Shown in pieces: positions 34,330-45,683 of a DNA stretch of 64,000 nt. The translations under genes and the position numbers were made by a program. Origin of the DNA: Sepioteuthis lessoniana (lineage: Eukaryota > Mollusca > Cephalopoda > Myopsida > Loliginidae); the NCBI GenBank assembly GCA_963585895.1, contig OY757917.1, forward strand, positions 101,979,617 through 102,043,616, read 5' to 3'. The first letter of the stretch is position 1, and each line of letters begins with the position of its first letter. Under the pieces are notes generated by a model. That model was not told where the DNA came from. It saw only the letters and a list, made by a program, of their open reading frames with translations, and made no database searches.

Positions 34330-34490
34330 TTCGGACAAATACCCTTGGGAAAGGTATTAACCCCCGTTATCCTCCCAGCTAAGGGTTAAATAGCACCACC
34401 ACTGTTCTTCTTGGAGAATGGCTTTGGCATTAAATAACCCACGAAGGTTGATATGCCATTAAACAAAGAAACCAAACCAATCAACATATT
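34330..34490 (+). mobile_element. SINE B, 5'-truncated
   Basis: Begins in the core ('ttcggacaaatacccttggg') and has a complete tail 'ggcattaaataacccacgaa' to 'aaagaaaccaaaccaa'. Confidence 0.87.
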
Positions 34491-34739
34491 TAACATACTC
34501 TATCTTCTATACTCAACAGACTTAGCTCTGTGTGATTTTTTATTGTATTCTAAACTGAAAATTTACATCGAGATTTGCGTATTTTGAAGACATAAAAAAA
34601 CCTTTAAACCGTATCTAAAGGGAAGATTCAGAGTTGCATCAACGAAGCAAAAAACTGTCTGTAATAAATGTGTTGAATAATTAAAAGGACAATTGAGAAG
34701 AAAATTAACTCTTCATTCATTTTCTATTTCCATCTTGGT

Positions 34740-34985
34740 AAATAGAGCTCAATAATATCAGAAAAAAAGTATGAACGAACTTATGAGTGACGTTCTCCTA
34801 GGAACCCCTTCACATGGGTGTGTAAGTGCTGGACGACCAACTAGAACTTATCGACAACAGCTCTGTGTGGATACAAGATGTAGTCTTGAATATCTGCTGG
34901 AAACGATGGATGATAGTGACGAATGGCGAGAAAGAGAGAGAGTTTGGGAAATCCGTGTGAGCAGCACATGATGATAATGATGATA
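34740..34985 (+). mobile_element. RTE-like LINE 3' fragment
   Basis: A 66-codon open frame MNELMSDVLLGTPSHGCVSA continues GRPTRTYRQQLCVDTRC and ends VWEIRVSST, then a TGATGATAATGATGATA tail. Corresponds to the last third of the 24562-25020 frame. Confidence 0.85.
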
Positions 34986-34989
34986 CATA

Positions 34990-35240
34990 GGTCAAATTAT
35001 TTGATCCCTCAGCTGAATACGCTGACTGTATCTTTGGAGGATTAAGACCCTTCGTCATAAAAGAGTGCCCTGGGTATGACACTAAACTACATCTGATGGT
35101 GAGGCTCAAGTTCTGGAACGATGGGAATTGGGTAGTGTCTGTTCATTGCCATTACTTCCTGGTCCCAAGTCCACTCTAACCAGGAATGATAATACCTGTC
35201 TATAGGCGAAATAGATCTGTTTAAAATTATTGAATTCGAT
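34990..35240 (+). mobile_element. R1 head fragment
   Basis: 'cagctgaatacgctgactgt', 'gggtatgacactaaactaca', 'gatggtgaggctcaagttct', 'tccactctaaccaggaatg'. Confidence 0.8.
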
Positions 35241-35389
35241 AGAACCGCATACAAAAAACTAAAAAATAACAGCACAAAAATTTAACACACAATGAACGTG
35301 ATTCTTTAACATCTGAGCTTTAAATAGCCTGGAGCAAGTTCTCAAGCAATTGAAAATCAATAAATAAATCAATCAAAAAAATATTGACA

Positions 35390-35720
35390 GCTGTAGCTCC
35401 TCCCTTGGCCTAAATAACGACGGCTCTTGTATAGAACCTCTGAGGTGTTGAAGCTGTTGAATATGTGTATATAACTTAGTTGCATCTGTCATGTGTGGCT
35501 GCAGGGAATTCAGCGAAGTCTGCCACATATTCCGTACAAAATGATGAGGATGGGTTCAATAAGTGCTTGGAAGTCAATCAAGTGTTCTTGGAACCAGTTT
35601 TGTTGGAGAGGCGTTATCTTGCTGGAACAAATGGTCTGTAACAGGATCTGTGTGTATCACTAATAATCTTTGCAAATACCAATTAGACATCATCCTATCC
35701 TCTCATGCCTTTACGGAAAA
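35390..35720 (-). other. Possible worn DDE transposase fragment
   Basis: On the minus strand near 35645-35590 the codons read DHLFQQDNASPTKLVPRT, resembling the QQDNAxPH block of Tc1/mariner-type transposases. Nothing else in the segment supports the call. Confidence 0.3.
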
Positions 35721-35828
35721 GGCACTTATTTGCACAATAATTTGCTCACATGCCTTTTATTGTCTAACGCTGATGTTTTCTAGTTTATTTGAGGTGCAGT
35801 AACCGATGCAGTGGCAATATGGTACCTT

Positions 35829-36093
35829 TAATTGGTCTAGTGGGTAGAGTGTTCGCCAATGGTCTGGGAGACCTGGGTTCAATCCCAGGTTGCGTCATAC
35901 CAAAGACTTTAAAAATGGTACTTGATACCTCCTTGCTTAACACTCAGCAATATAAGATACATATGGAAGGTAAAGTTGAGCAATCCAGGGAAAGGAGTAT
36001 TGCCCTCTCCTACACCTCGGTGTAGTAGCTCTTGAAAAGGGAGCCTTCTGGGCGCCCTCGACTACAGTCGCCAACTTTACTTTTACTTTTATT
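35829..36093 (+). mobile_element. SINE A, complete
   Basis: Reference copy. tRNA-like head 'attggtctagtgggtagagt' (box A) and 'cctgggttcaatcccaggt' (box B), then 'accaaagactttaaaaatgg', 'ttaacactcagcaatataag', 'gttgagcaatccaggg' and the 3' end 'cgactacagtcgccaacttt'. Pol III transcription is inferred from the two boxes. Confidence 0.92.
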
Positions 36094-36179
36094 GGCTACG
36101 TCCTACGGATAGAGCTTAGAATATGCCGGCTCCAGAAAGGTAAGATCCCACACCCAAACAAAATAGTATCCTTAATATG

Positions 36180-36800
36180 ATACTTAACCGTAAGTAACCT
36201 GCAGACCTCTGGAGCCTCACCCATCCTTACATTAAATGGCAAGCCTCTGAAATCAGTTGATCATTTCACATAACTCAGTAGCAATATCTCATCTACTGAA
36301 AGCAATATCAAAATACACTTAGAAAATCCATTGATATTTTATCGACAATATAGAAATCCGATCTGTTGAAATAAAACAGGAATTCCTTTAAGTTGTTACC
36401 GTGTCAGTATTATATGGCTGCACCAGCTGGATTTTAGCGAAGCTCGAAGAGATCTAGAGGGAAAAACACAGGAATGTATGCTATGAGGAACAAATCCGAG
36501 AAGCAGCACCTTACAAAACAGCTGCTGTGCGATCACCTATCTCCCGTCTCACAAACTATCCAAGTAAGACGAACAAAACATGTTGAGCATTGCTGAAAAA
36601 GCAGAGACCAACTCATAAGTGACGTTCTCCTATGAACTTTTACGAATGGACACACCAGTGTCAGCCAATCAGCAAAGACTTGCTGCTCTGTACGGACACC
36701 GGATACAGTCTAGAAGATTTGCCAAAAGCAATAGCCGATAGGAATTAGTAGCGACACAGTCAATGGAATACGTGTTATCGGCATGACTTGATGAGGATGA
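36180..36800 (+). mobile_element. RTE-like LINE 3' fragment, diverged
   Basis: Ordered matches to the 22441-23048 copy: 'atctcatctactgaaagcaa', 'gttaccgtgtcagtattata', 'gctgcaccagctggatttta', 'atctcccgtctcacaaacta', 'aagacgaacaaaacatgttg', 'acacaccagtgtcagccaat', 'atttgccaaaagcaatagcc'. About 600 bp survive, with many frameshifts. Confidence 0.78.
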
Positions 36801-36968
36801 AATCACTCCTTCTTTGCCATTACCCCTAGGTTAACCCCGGATGGGTCAAATTGACCAGTTGGAAAATTATCAGTGTTAGATAGGAATACTTTAAACCATA
36901 TAACAGTGTGAAGACTGAAAAGTCAAACAGGAATAGTTAGTTAGAATCATATAATTGTGGATAAATTA

Positions 36969-37864
<896 letters not shown>

Positions 37865-38120
37865 TACCACGCGTTAGTCTAAGAAACATTTGAAACCATT
37901 CAACGGTGTGTAAATTATTGGGGTTAGATAGGAATACTTTAAACCATTCTGTGCAAATAAATTTTATAGACAAATAATAAGTGTAAATAAAAAAAATGGA
38001 AAGGAACATTGAAAATATTGTTATGATTACAATCATTTACAAATAAGTTTCGGCCAAAAATAACCCATAGGAAATTCATTTGCCGTTAAAGAAATAAACC
38101 TCACAAAACCAAGATGTAAA
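37865..38120 (+). mobile_element. R1 middle and worn tail
   Basis: 'aaaccattcaacggtgtgta', 'gttagataggaatacttta' and a tail-like 'ccaaaaataacccatagg' to 'tgccgttaaag'. Confidence 0.6.
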
Positions 38121-38471
38121 AACATTTAAGTAAAAAGTTACCTATTTTCCTTATTTAGACCTCTCAAACCACTGATCTCATCTTGATTGTTAGATTTATT
38201 TCATTTCGACCGTTGCAGTCTCCAGTCTTCTTAAGATGACTTTTGTCATTCTAGGTAACTTTCAGGGAATTTTCTTTTTTCGGTTATTGCATATTCCAGT
38301 TTCTGGTTACAAAATTTAAATACAGTAGAGTTTATTCATAATTAATACCTAATAATACTCGTTTTGATTGTGTAATGTTCCACTAGAAATGGTAAGATCC
38401 CGGTTTGCTTTGGCTTAGATTAAAATTAACTTTTTGTTTGCGGTGTATTTGTTTATAAACTATACTCTATA
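38121..38471. other. Nothing firmly recognised
   Basis: 38195-38260 ('catttcgaccgttgcag...tcttcttaagatgac') resembles sequence near Penelope-like 3' ends. Too short to call. Confidence 0.4.
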
Positions 38472-38712
38472 TCGTCCCAGTGGTGTAATGGTTTAAGCAA
38501 TGGATTGCGGAATCGTAGTAAGCGAGTTCGTACTCCAGTCTCGCTATTACGTTCACTTTCGGGCAAATACCCTTGGGAAAAGTATGAACCCCCTTATACT
38601 CCCAGCTATGGGTTAAATAGTACCACTACTGTTCTTCTAGGAGAATGGCTTTGGCAGTAAATAACCTACAAAGGTTGATATGCCATTAAACAAAGAAACC
38701 AAACAACCAACC
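38472..38712 (+). mobile_element. SINE B, complete
   Basis: Reference copy. Head 'cccagtggtgtaatggttta' (box A) and 'aagcgagttcgtactccagt' (box B). Core 'gggcaaatacccttgggaaa' with 'cccagctatgggttaaatag'. Tail 'aataacctacaaaggttgat' and 'atgccattaaac' ending in CAAACAACC-type repeats. Confidence 0.92.
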
Positions 38713-38739
38713 TACCCAGTTTAGATCTAACTCAAACTA

Positions 38740-38865
38740 AATAAGGGTTATTATTATTATTATTATTTATTTGAAAACATAATTCATTGAGAAAATAAGA
38801 TTGAATTCAGCATGAAATGACCCAGTAAGGGTTGCCATGCCGTAAAACTGACTAAGCAGCCAAGT
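38740..38865 (+). mobile_element. R1 tail fragment
   Basis: 'ttcagcatgaaatgacccag' and 'gggttgccatgccgtaaaac' keep the 3' stem-loop pattern. An (ATT)n run precedes it. Confidence 0.65.
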
Positions 38866-39209
38866 AACCTTTGTCAACAATTACGAAACCCCGTAAAATC
38901 TCTCACATCTCCATTCTTGCGAGAAAAACCTCGAGTTGTTACCGTCTCGGAGGGCTTCATCGTATTGGCTCCAGCAATCATTTATCCGTAGAACGGTGTT
39001 AAATCCTCTCCATGTCCCATGATTGCCGCAGCTACACTACCTCTTTATATATTACGCCGCATATGTATCATCCAGCTGAGTTTAATCATACAAGTTGGAG
39101 AGGGTTGAGTTGTCTAATTGTTTATATTTATATTTATACTTACATATATATGGATATATGCCTGATTGTGCGTATGTACTACCGTCTCCAGTTTATTTTT
39201 ATTCTCTTG

Positions 39210-39246
<37 letters not shown>

Positions 39247-39539
39247 CTAATAGTGAATTTGTTTACAAGGTTTTTTGTTTTTTGTTTGTTTGTTTTTTTG
39301 TTTTGTTTTTATCTTCTGCACGTGTTCCTGATTTTAAAGTCGTTTTCAGGAGTTAATGTTTGATTTAAGTACTCCCTTAGGCTATTATAATGGCGATTGT
39401 TTTGATAGGATTGTGGTTCTCTGATTCCAGGATTTATGTCTTGGAATGTCATGTTGTAGTTTATCATTTTTTGTTTTTTCCTTTATTTCCCTTCTTCACA
39501 TAAATAACTTATGATGCCATAAAATTCAACCAACAATTT
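38866..39539. other. Unassigned; (AT)n at 39211-39242
   Basis: Low-complexity T-rich sequence. A worn R1-type tail ('atgatgccataaaattcaac') lies at about 39508-39530. Confidence 0.5.
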
Positions 39540-40950
39540 ACGAACCTTCTTCTTTGAGTGATCCTGTTTGTGTGTTTGTGTCTGTGTATGTATGTGTATA
39601 GTAAGGTTACGTTTAGTAGAAGTTTGAAATTTATCTATTAAGCTTTTTTCTTTTATTTAGCGTCATGAGTAGTCGTCAATTTGGTATATTGGCATTATTT
39701 TTACAATTCTATTACTGCATTCGTAAAGGTGTTTCGAAACAGATTTTTTTTGTTTTCTGATAATCTAATGTTGCTCCTATGTAAGGATACTCTATTGTTT
39801 AGAGCTTGTGTTGATCCAGTATATACTTTTTTACAGTTGCAACATCCGATTACAGAATCTACATTTTTTTTTATTACACTTTAGATTTTTATTCTTTATG
39901 AAATATTGTTTTAGGGAATTCGAATGTAGAGGATTTTCTTTCTATGATTATATTACATGCCCCACATCTTATATTCTTGCATTTTGAGGCTCCATGTATT
40001 GTGTACTCTCCAAATAGTGAAGAGTATATGTTTTAAATTTCTGGGTTGTATCTGGTGTGTGTTTTTAATTGTCATCGTTTTTTAAGTTGTTCGAGATTTT
40101 TTATTATTTCAGTCAATAGTTCTGGATTGTTTTTGTTGTATGTTGAGACGTATGCTAAGGGTTCTTGGTTGCTGTGTTTTTGCGGGTATCGTAGTTGTTT
40201 TACTGATATTTCTCTGCTAATTCGAATCTCTTATTTATTAGTGTTGTTGGGTATCTACTCTGGTGGAGGGTTACGCATAATTCTTTTTGGCGAGTTTTTC
40301 TAAGGTTTTTATTTGTGACTGTGGTGCATGTTCTACGTGCAAGAGTGTAAGGGGCGAATTTTATGTTGTTTTGTGGGTGGTGACTTTTGAAATGGAGGTA
40401 TTGTTGGGTGTTTCTGGTTTTGCGGTAAATGTCTGAGATAATTTAGTCATTTTCGTTTTTAACGAGAATGTCTGTAGTTCTTTAAGGCAGTGTTATATGG
40501 TGAATTCTATTTTAGGGTGTACGTTTTGGAGTAAGTTATCTAAATCGTAAATGTTGCCCCATGGTCACGTCCAGAATATGAAAAAATCATCTAAGTAACT
40601 TTTCCATGATAAATTCTGTTATTATATTGTTGTTGCATTTTTTTCCCTATGATTTCATAGAGATTTTCCTCTAAATATGCTAAGGTTAGAGTGGCGTATG
40701 TTGGTGCCATTTTAGTTCCCATAGCTTTTCCTAGGGTCAGAATGTAATTTACGTTATTGAACTGGAAAGAGTTCTTATTTAATATTTATTCAATAACATC
40801 TGTGATAAAGGTTCATCAAATCTTGTGTGTAGTATTTTTGGGTATTTTTCTATCCAAAATGTGATAGCTTGTTTATCTAAATCATGGGGAATATTACTAT
40901 ACAGGTTTGTGACGTCAAATGTAACTATGAGTGTGTCGGGATCAGTTTTT
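39540..40950 (-). pseudogene. Penelope-like element: reverse transcriptase and GIY-YIG endonuclease
   Basis: Minus-strand reading. RT motif A is LIVTFDVTNLYSNIPHDL at about 40930-40880. Motif B is GKAMGTKMAPTYATLTLAYL near 40735. Motif C is WKSYLDDFFIFW near 40600-40565, with both catalytic Asp residues. Further down is a Cys cluster CKNIRCGACN (near 39970), then GCCNCKKVYTGSTQALNNRV with SLHRSNI near 39840-39760, matching the GIY-YIG nuclease region of Penelope-like retroelements. Known biology: these elements reverse-transcribe their RNA at a nick and often carry hammerhead ribozymes in their repeats. Stops follow motifs A and C, and several frameshifts occur, so the copy is dead. Confidence 0.88.
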
Positions 40951-40997
40951 TCTTTTTTTTTTTGTGGTTTGGAGTTTCAGAAGTAGATATCTCAAAT

Positions 40998-41265
40998 ACT
41001 TATTTACCAACCCCTCCGCTTGGGCAGGATATGACACAAGGTCAGTTTTTAAACGGAGTTTTAAAAGTTTGAATTCAGAGTTTTCCTTCTCCTAGACTAG
41101 TTGCTTAACCAAGGCTGAAGAACTTAGTCTGCCCTACTATTTACCCATAGCTGGAGGGAGAATAATCGGATTCATACCTTTCCCAAGGGTATTAGTACCA
41201 TGTGAAATGTAATCAGTCACGTCCAGGTTTGAACTCGTGTCGCCGTGTCCATTTCCTGCTTCTGT
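40998..41265 (-). mobile_element. SINE C
   Basis: Tail 'tttaccaacccctccgcttg', body 'gagttttccttctcctagac', core 'tttcccaagggtattag', head 'gtccaggtttgaactcgtgt'. The last part of the tRNA head is missing. Confidence 0.88.
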
Positions 41266-42184
41266 ATATATGCATATTATTTCTGAAGTTTATCTGATTC
41301 TTACAAAAACATTTACAAAAGGAAAAAACGTCATTTTCTTTTGATGAAGCCGCGAACTTTTCAACAACCCTACTTGAATATTTTTTTTCCAAACATTCCA
41401 CTCACGTTAAACCAAGCGCTTTTATTTTTACACTGGTATGAGTGCTGATCTCACAATCTATTGAGGGTAGAATTGTTCCTTAAAATATACGACCTTTTTC
41501 CAGGCTTGTCCTTTTCCAAAAAACCCTTCTTAAAGGATATCGAATATCAGATAAAAGAATAATTCAAAGAATCCTACCAGATCAATTTAGGAATCGCTTT
41601 TTGAGACAGGAATTATATTGTAACCCTCACTTAAGTCCAGTTCTTTCTTTTATTTTGTGCTTTTTTGTTTTTACTTGTTATTTGTAGGGGGTGCTACAGA
41701 GGAATATTTTATTACGAAATCTATTCAAATGGAATACCCAGGCTGACTGAATATATCAAGTGTAGAAATGGTGGTAAAGACGGAAGGTGAAAAACAGAAT
41801 GAATAAAATATTCATTTATCAGCTGTTTATTGTCAGACGCTGACAGGGACTGGTTTAACATATTAAATAACTGTTTGTTCTTCTACTGGATGTAGAATAA
41901 TCAGGCCTCTAATAATCCGTTCCCCAGGATACAGTATAACGTGTCTTTCCAAAAAGAAAAAGAAAAAAAAAGAAAAATGAAAAAAAGCCAGATTCTCAAC
42001 CCAAACGATAAAATAAACTCCATGAAAACAGAATGGAATGCATTAATATTATCAAAGAAAATAGATTTTCTAAACTGAATATCAGCAATGAAAAAAAATA
42101 CTAAGATGATTTTGTTTCAACGTAGTGTGAATAAATTTTATAGTACAACCAGTCGTCATTAATCTTTACACCAATAGATAATAC
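41266..42184. other. Nothing recognised
   Basis: AT-rich. Small open frames (for example 41213-41401) have no domain. Confidence 0.5.
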
Positions 42185-42477
42185 TACTCTCTTGGCTGAA
42201 GCTATAGAATACGCCGACTGTATCACTGGAGAAGAGTAAAACCACTCCGCAAGGAATGTCCTTTGTATGATACTAAACTGTATCTCATGGTGAGGCTCCA
42301 GTCCTGTAACTTTGGGAAATGTGGAGTACCCTTTCATTCCTATAGCTTCAAAGTCCCTTCAGAGTGGTCGTACCTGTAAGAGTTCCATCTTGATCAAATA
42401 GAACTGTTCAATCGTTTACTGAGGATTATCATTATCAGTTATTTAAAAGTATACAACTTTTTCAGTTGCGCAATTAT

Positions 42478-42640
42478 GTTCACCTTCGGACAAATACCCT
42501 TGGTAAAGGTATGAACTTCCTTATCCCCGCACCCAGTAATTGATTAAATAGTATCATTACTGTTCTTCTAAAAGGATGGCTTTACCATTAAATAACACAC
42601 GTTTGTTGATATGTAATCAAAGAAACCTCACCAAACCAAA
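42478..42640 (+). mobile_element. SINE B, 5'-truncated
   Basis: Core 'ttcggacaaatacccttggt' through the tail ending 'aaagaaacctcaccaaacc'. Confidence 0.83.
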
Positions 42641-42667
42641 CAGCCGTGGGCAAATTATTCATATTAC

Positions 42668-43262
42668 ATTGCAATACTTGATAAATAGAATTACTAACGT
42701 TAAATTGCAATACTTGATAAATAGAATTACAAATGTTAAATTGTAATACTTGATAAATAGAATTACTAACGTTAAATTGCAATACTTGATAAATAGAATT
42801 ACTAATGTTAAATTGTAACACTTGATAAATAGAATTACTAATGTTAAATTAGAATACTTGATAAATAGAATTACTAATGTTAAATTGCAATACTTGATAA
42901 ATAGAATTACTAATGTTAAATTGCAATACTTGATAAATAGAATTACTAATGTTAAATTGCAATACTTGATAAATAGAATTACTAATGTTAAATTGCAATA
43001 CTTGATAAATAGAATTACTAATGTTAAATTGCAATACTTGATAAATAGAATTACTAATGTTAAATTGCAATACTTGATAAATAGAATTACTAATGTTAAA
43101 TTGCAATACTTGATAAATAGAATTACTAATGTTAAATTGCAATACTTGATAAATAGAATTACTAATGTTAAATTGCAATACTTGATAAATAGAATTACTA
43201 ATGTTAAATTGCAATACTTGATAAATAGAATTACTAATGTTAAATTGCAATACTTGCAATAC
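42668..43262. repeat. 36-bp tandem array, about 16 copies
   Basis: Unit 'aatacttgataaatagaatt' + 'actaatgttaaattgc' (36 bp). Copies in the centre are identical; the edges diverge. The last copy has a 9-bp slip ('gcaatacttgcaatacttg'). Because 36 is a multiple of 3, open frames of up to 240 codons appear on both strands. They are artefacts. Confidence 0.97.
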
Positions 43263-43389
43263 TTGATAAATAGAATTACGAAAGTTAAATTGTCATACTT
43301 GTTAGATAAAATTACAAATGTTAAATTGGAATAGTTGAAACCTTTTAGATGAGAGCAAACAAATGATGTTAAATAGAACAATTCGCGTT

Positions 43390-43608
43390 AGGTTTGGTTT
43401 CTTTGTTTAATGGCATATCAACCTTCGTGGGTTATATGATAGCAAAGGCATCCTTGTAGAAAAATAGCAGTGATTCTATTTTACTGATAACTGGAATGAT
43501 GAGGGAGTTCATACCATGCCCCAAAGGTATTAGTCCGAAAGTGAACATAATAATGCGACTGGAGTTTGGACTCGCTTATTTCGGGGCCACAGTCCATGTT
43601 AGTGTTAG
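43390..43608 (-). mobile_element. SINE B
   Basis: Tail 'ggtttggtttctttgtttaa' at 43392, core, then head with 'ggactcgcttatttcgg' and 'ccacagtccatgtta'. Confidence 0.86.
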
Positions 43609-44102
43609 ATTAGAATACTTGAAACCATATAGCTGTGTGCAAACAAATGATTAATATTAAATATAATTATTAGTACTTGAAACCATTAAACTGAGTGAAG
43701 ACATATGATTGATTTTCAGTAGAATTATTTGTGTTAGATAACAATACTTGAAACCATTTAAATGTGAGCAAACAAATAATCTCTAACGACTCGTTTTTAA
43801 ATAAAGTTTCCTACAAACTATTCGCTTACAAATCATATATATATATATATATATATAATTCAATTTTTATGTCTATTCTATAATTCTGATGTTGTGAAAA
43901 CCCCAGATTATTATACAATTTACAAATAAAAAACATTTTACAAACTGATATCAGGGAGAAAACAAATCCATGAAAAGTAAAGACTAAAAATATACGTACT
44001 ACTTGAAAATAATCAAACAATAACGTAATGCCAAGTCAAAAGAAAAACACTACCTGAATTCCTTAAGCTAAATGTAAGTAGAACGAAATATGAATGCTTG
44101 CA

Positions 44103-44990
44103 GAGTCAGAAAAAAAATCTATCTAGGTTTCACCAAAACGGATCGTTAAGATAAGTCTGACTAAAAAAGGGTTGGTTGATTAAAAGACCACTAGAAAGAA
44201 TAAAATTAGCTAAAATAAATCAATAAAATGTGGTTTGGTCCAACCCTCTTTCTTGCCCAGTCGGCTGAGGCTGTAGAATCCACCGACTGCAGCTCTACAG
44301 GGGTAAGACCCCCATCAATGAGTGTCCTGATATGAAACTAAACAATCTGATGGTGTGGTTCCAGTGATGCTGGGGCTTTGGGGAATGCAGAGCACACCTT
44401 CATTGCCTTCGCTCCCAGGTCCACTCTGGCCCGGCGTGATAGCACCTGATAGGGTCCTATCTATGGCTTAAATAGAACTAACGACATACTTATGCTAAAC
44501 TGAATTGTTTGACTAAACTGAATAGCTTGAAATAGAAATGTTTTTGACAATTAAACTGTACTTACATTTAAACTGCGTGCTTATGCTAAATTGAATTATT
44601 TGAAATGGAACTGTTTTTGACATTGAAACTGTACTTACGCTAAACTGAATAGTTTACTATAGAACTGTTTTGACATTTTACTGTGGGTAAACAAAACCTT
44701 TACTTATACTAAACAGAATTAGCTGAATTAGAACTGCTTGACTAAACTAAATAGCTAGAAATAGAAATGTTTTTCACAATTAAACTGTACTTACATTTAA
44801 ACTGCGTACTTATCCTAAACTGAATTGTTTAAAATAGAACTTTTTTCATAAAAATGGATTTAGGATTAAATAACCTACAAAAGTTGATATGACATAAAAC
44901 TCAAACAGCCAGCCAACCAACCCTTCTTCAGTCAGAATTATCCTAATGATACGATTTGGTGAAACCTTGGTAGATTTTTTCTGACTCCTT
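44103..44990. repeat. 70-bp inverted repeats flanking an R1 copy
   Basis: Left arm 44103-44175 ('gagtcagaaaaaaaatctat', 'ggtttcaccaaaa', 'aaaaagggttgg') and right arm 44916-44990 in inverse ('ccaacccttcttcagtcaga...ttttttctgactcc'). Either a MITE invaded by R1, or a secondary inversion. Confidence 0.75.
44235..44915 (+). mobile_element. R1, complete copy of about 680 bp
   Basis: Head 'gcccagtcggctgaggctgt' with inverted 'ccaccgactgcag' 20 bases on (5' stem-loop). Middle repeats are 'gaactgtttttgacattgaa' type. Tail 'ggattaaataacctacaaaa' then 'gttgatatgacataaaac'. Confidence 0.87.
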
Positions 44991-45002
44991 AGGTATGTAT
45001 AT

Positions 45003-45080
45003 ATATATATATATATAAACAGGATAAGGCATTAAATAACCCAAAAGTGTTGATATGCCGTAAAACACCAACCAATAACC
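45003..45080 (+). mobile_element. R1 tail fragment
   Basis: 'aggcattaaataacccaaaa' + 'gtgttgatatgccgtaaaac' after a short (AT)n. Confidence 0.7.
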
Positions 45081-45604
45081 AATAAAATAACTATTTGCTT
45101 TTTATGTTTGTAGTATACGCTTTTACGACTTCTCGGCGTAGAAAAAGAAATAAAGATACAAATATGTCACCATTTGTTTAATCTTTTAAATGCATTGAAA
45201 TTAATGCGATCATATCTTACAATACGTTCAAAACTATTTGCATACTCTTTGCATATAGTTATTTTATGTGGAAATTATTTTGTTGGATAGGAGAAAGAGA
45301 AGTCAAATACAAAGTCGGCCTATCAGATGATCAAACAGATTGTGTCAAAAATGTTCTCAACGTAATTATATATCAATTTTATCTTCTTGAAAACAGTTCC
45401 CCAGAGAAGTCAGACACCTCTGCATGCAGACGTTGTTCCCACTTCTGGAAACAGTGCTGGAAATTTACAACAATCATCAGTTGCATGTTATCACTAGTTC
45501 CCAAAAGCTGATCACGGGAGCTGCTTTTTGATCATTGTGAAGTCTAAATAGAAAAAAGAAAACTCTGAGATGAAGACAGTGAGTGAAGGAGTAATCATAT
45601 TTAC
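45081..45604. other. Unassigned; 81-codon open frame at 45266-45511
   Basis: The frame includes SACRRCSHFWKQCWKFTTII. I do not recognise it, and it has no flanking support as a gene. Confidence 0.4.
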
Positions 45605-45683
45605 CAAACCCTCTATTTAACCTATAGCTGGGACATAAGGAGGTTCATACCTTTCCCAGAGGTATCACTTCGAAAGTGAACGT

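Larger units (their letters stand above)
33300..34520. repeat. Degenerate ACTCAACAT-type tandem array, with SINE insertions
   Basis: Variants of 'atactcaacatactcaacc' and 'cattcatactcaacagactt' fill 33300-33610, 33873-34330 and 34490-34520. The gaps are SINE A and SINE B insertions. Open frames of 86-115 codons are by-products of the repeats. Confidence 0.82.
42185..43870 (+). mobile_element. R1 copy with internal 36-bp array and two SINE B insertions
   Basis: Head at 42190-42415. The 36-bp array is at 42668-43262. R1 middle repeats ('gaaaccatttaaatgtgagcaa') are at 43615-43800. The AT-rich pre-tail 'acaaatcatatatata' is at about 43830. SINE B copies at 42478-42640 (+) and 43390-43608 (-) interrupt it. 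Confidence 0.8.

Noticed and set aside
42659..43381. 240-codon (minus) and 170-codon (plus) repeat proteins
   Set aside because: Products of the 36-bp array, open on both strands because 36 is a multiple of three.
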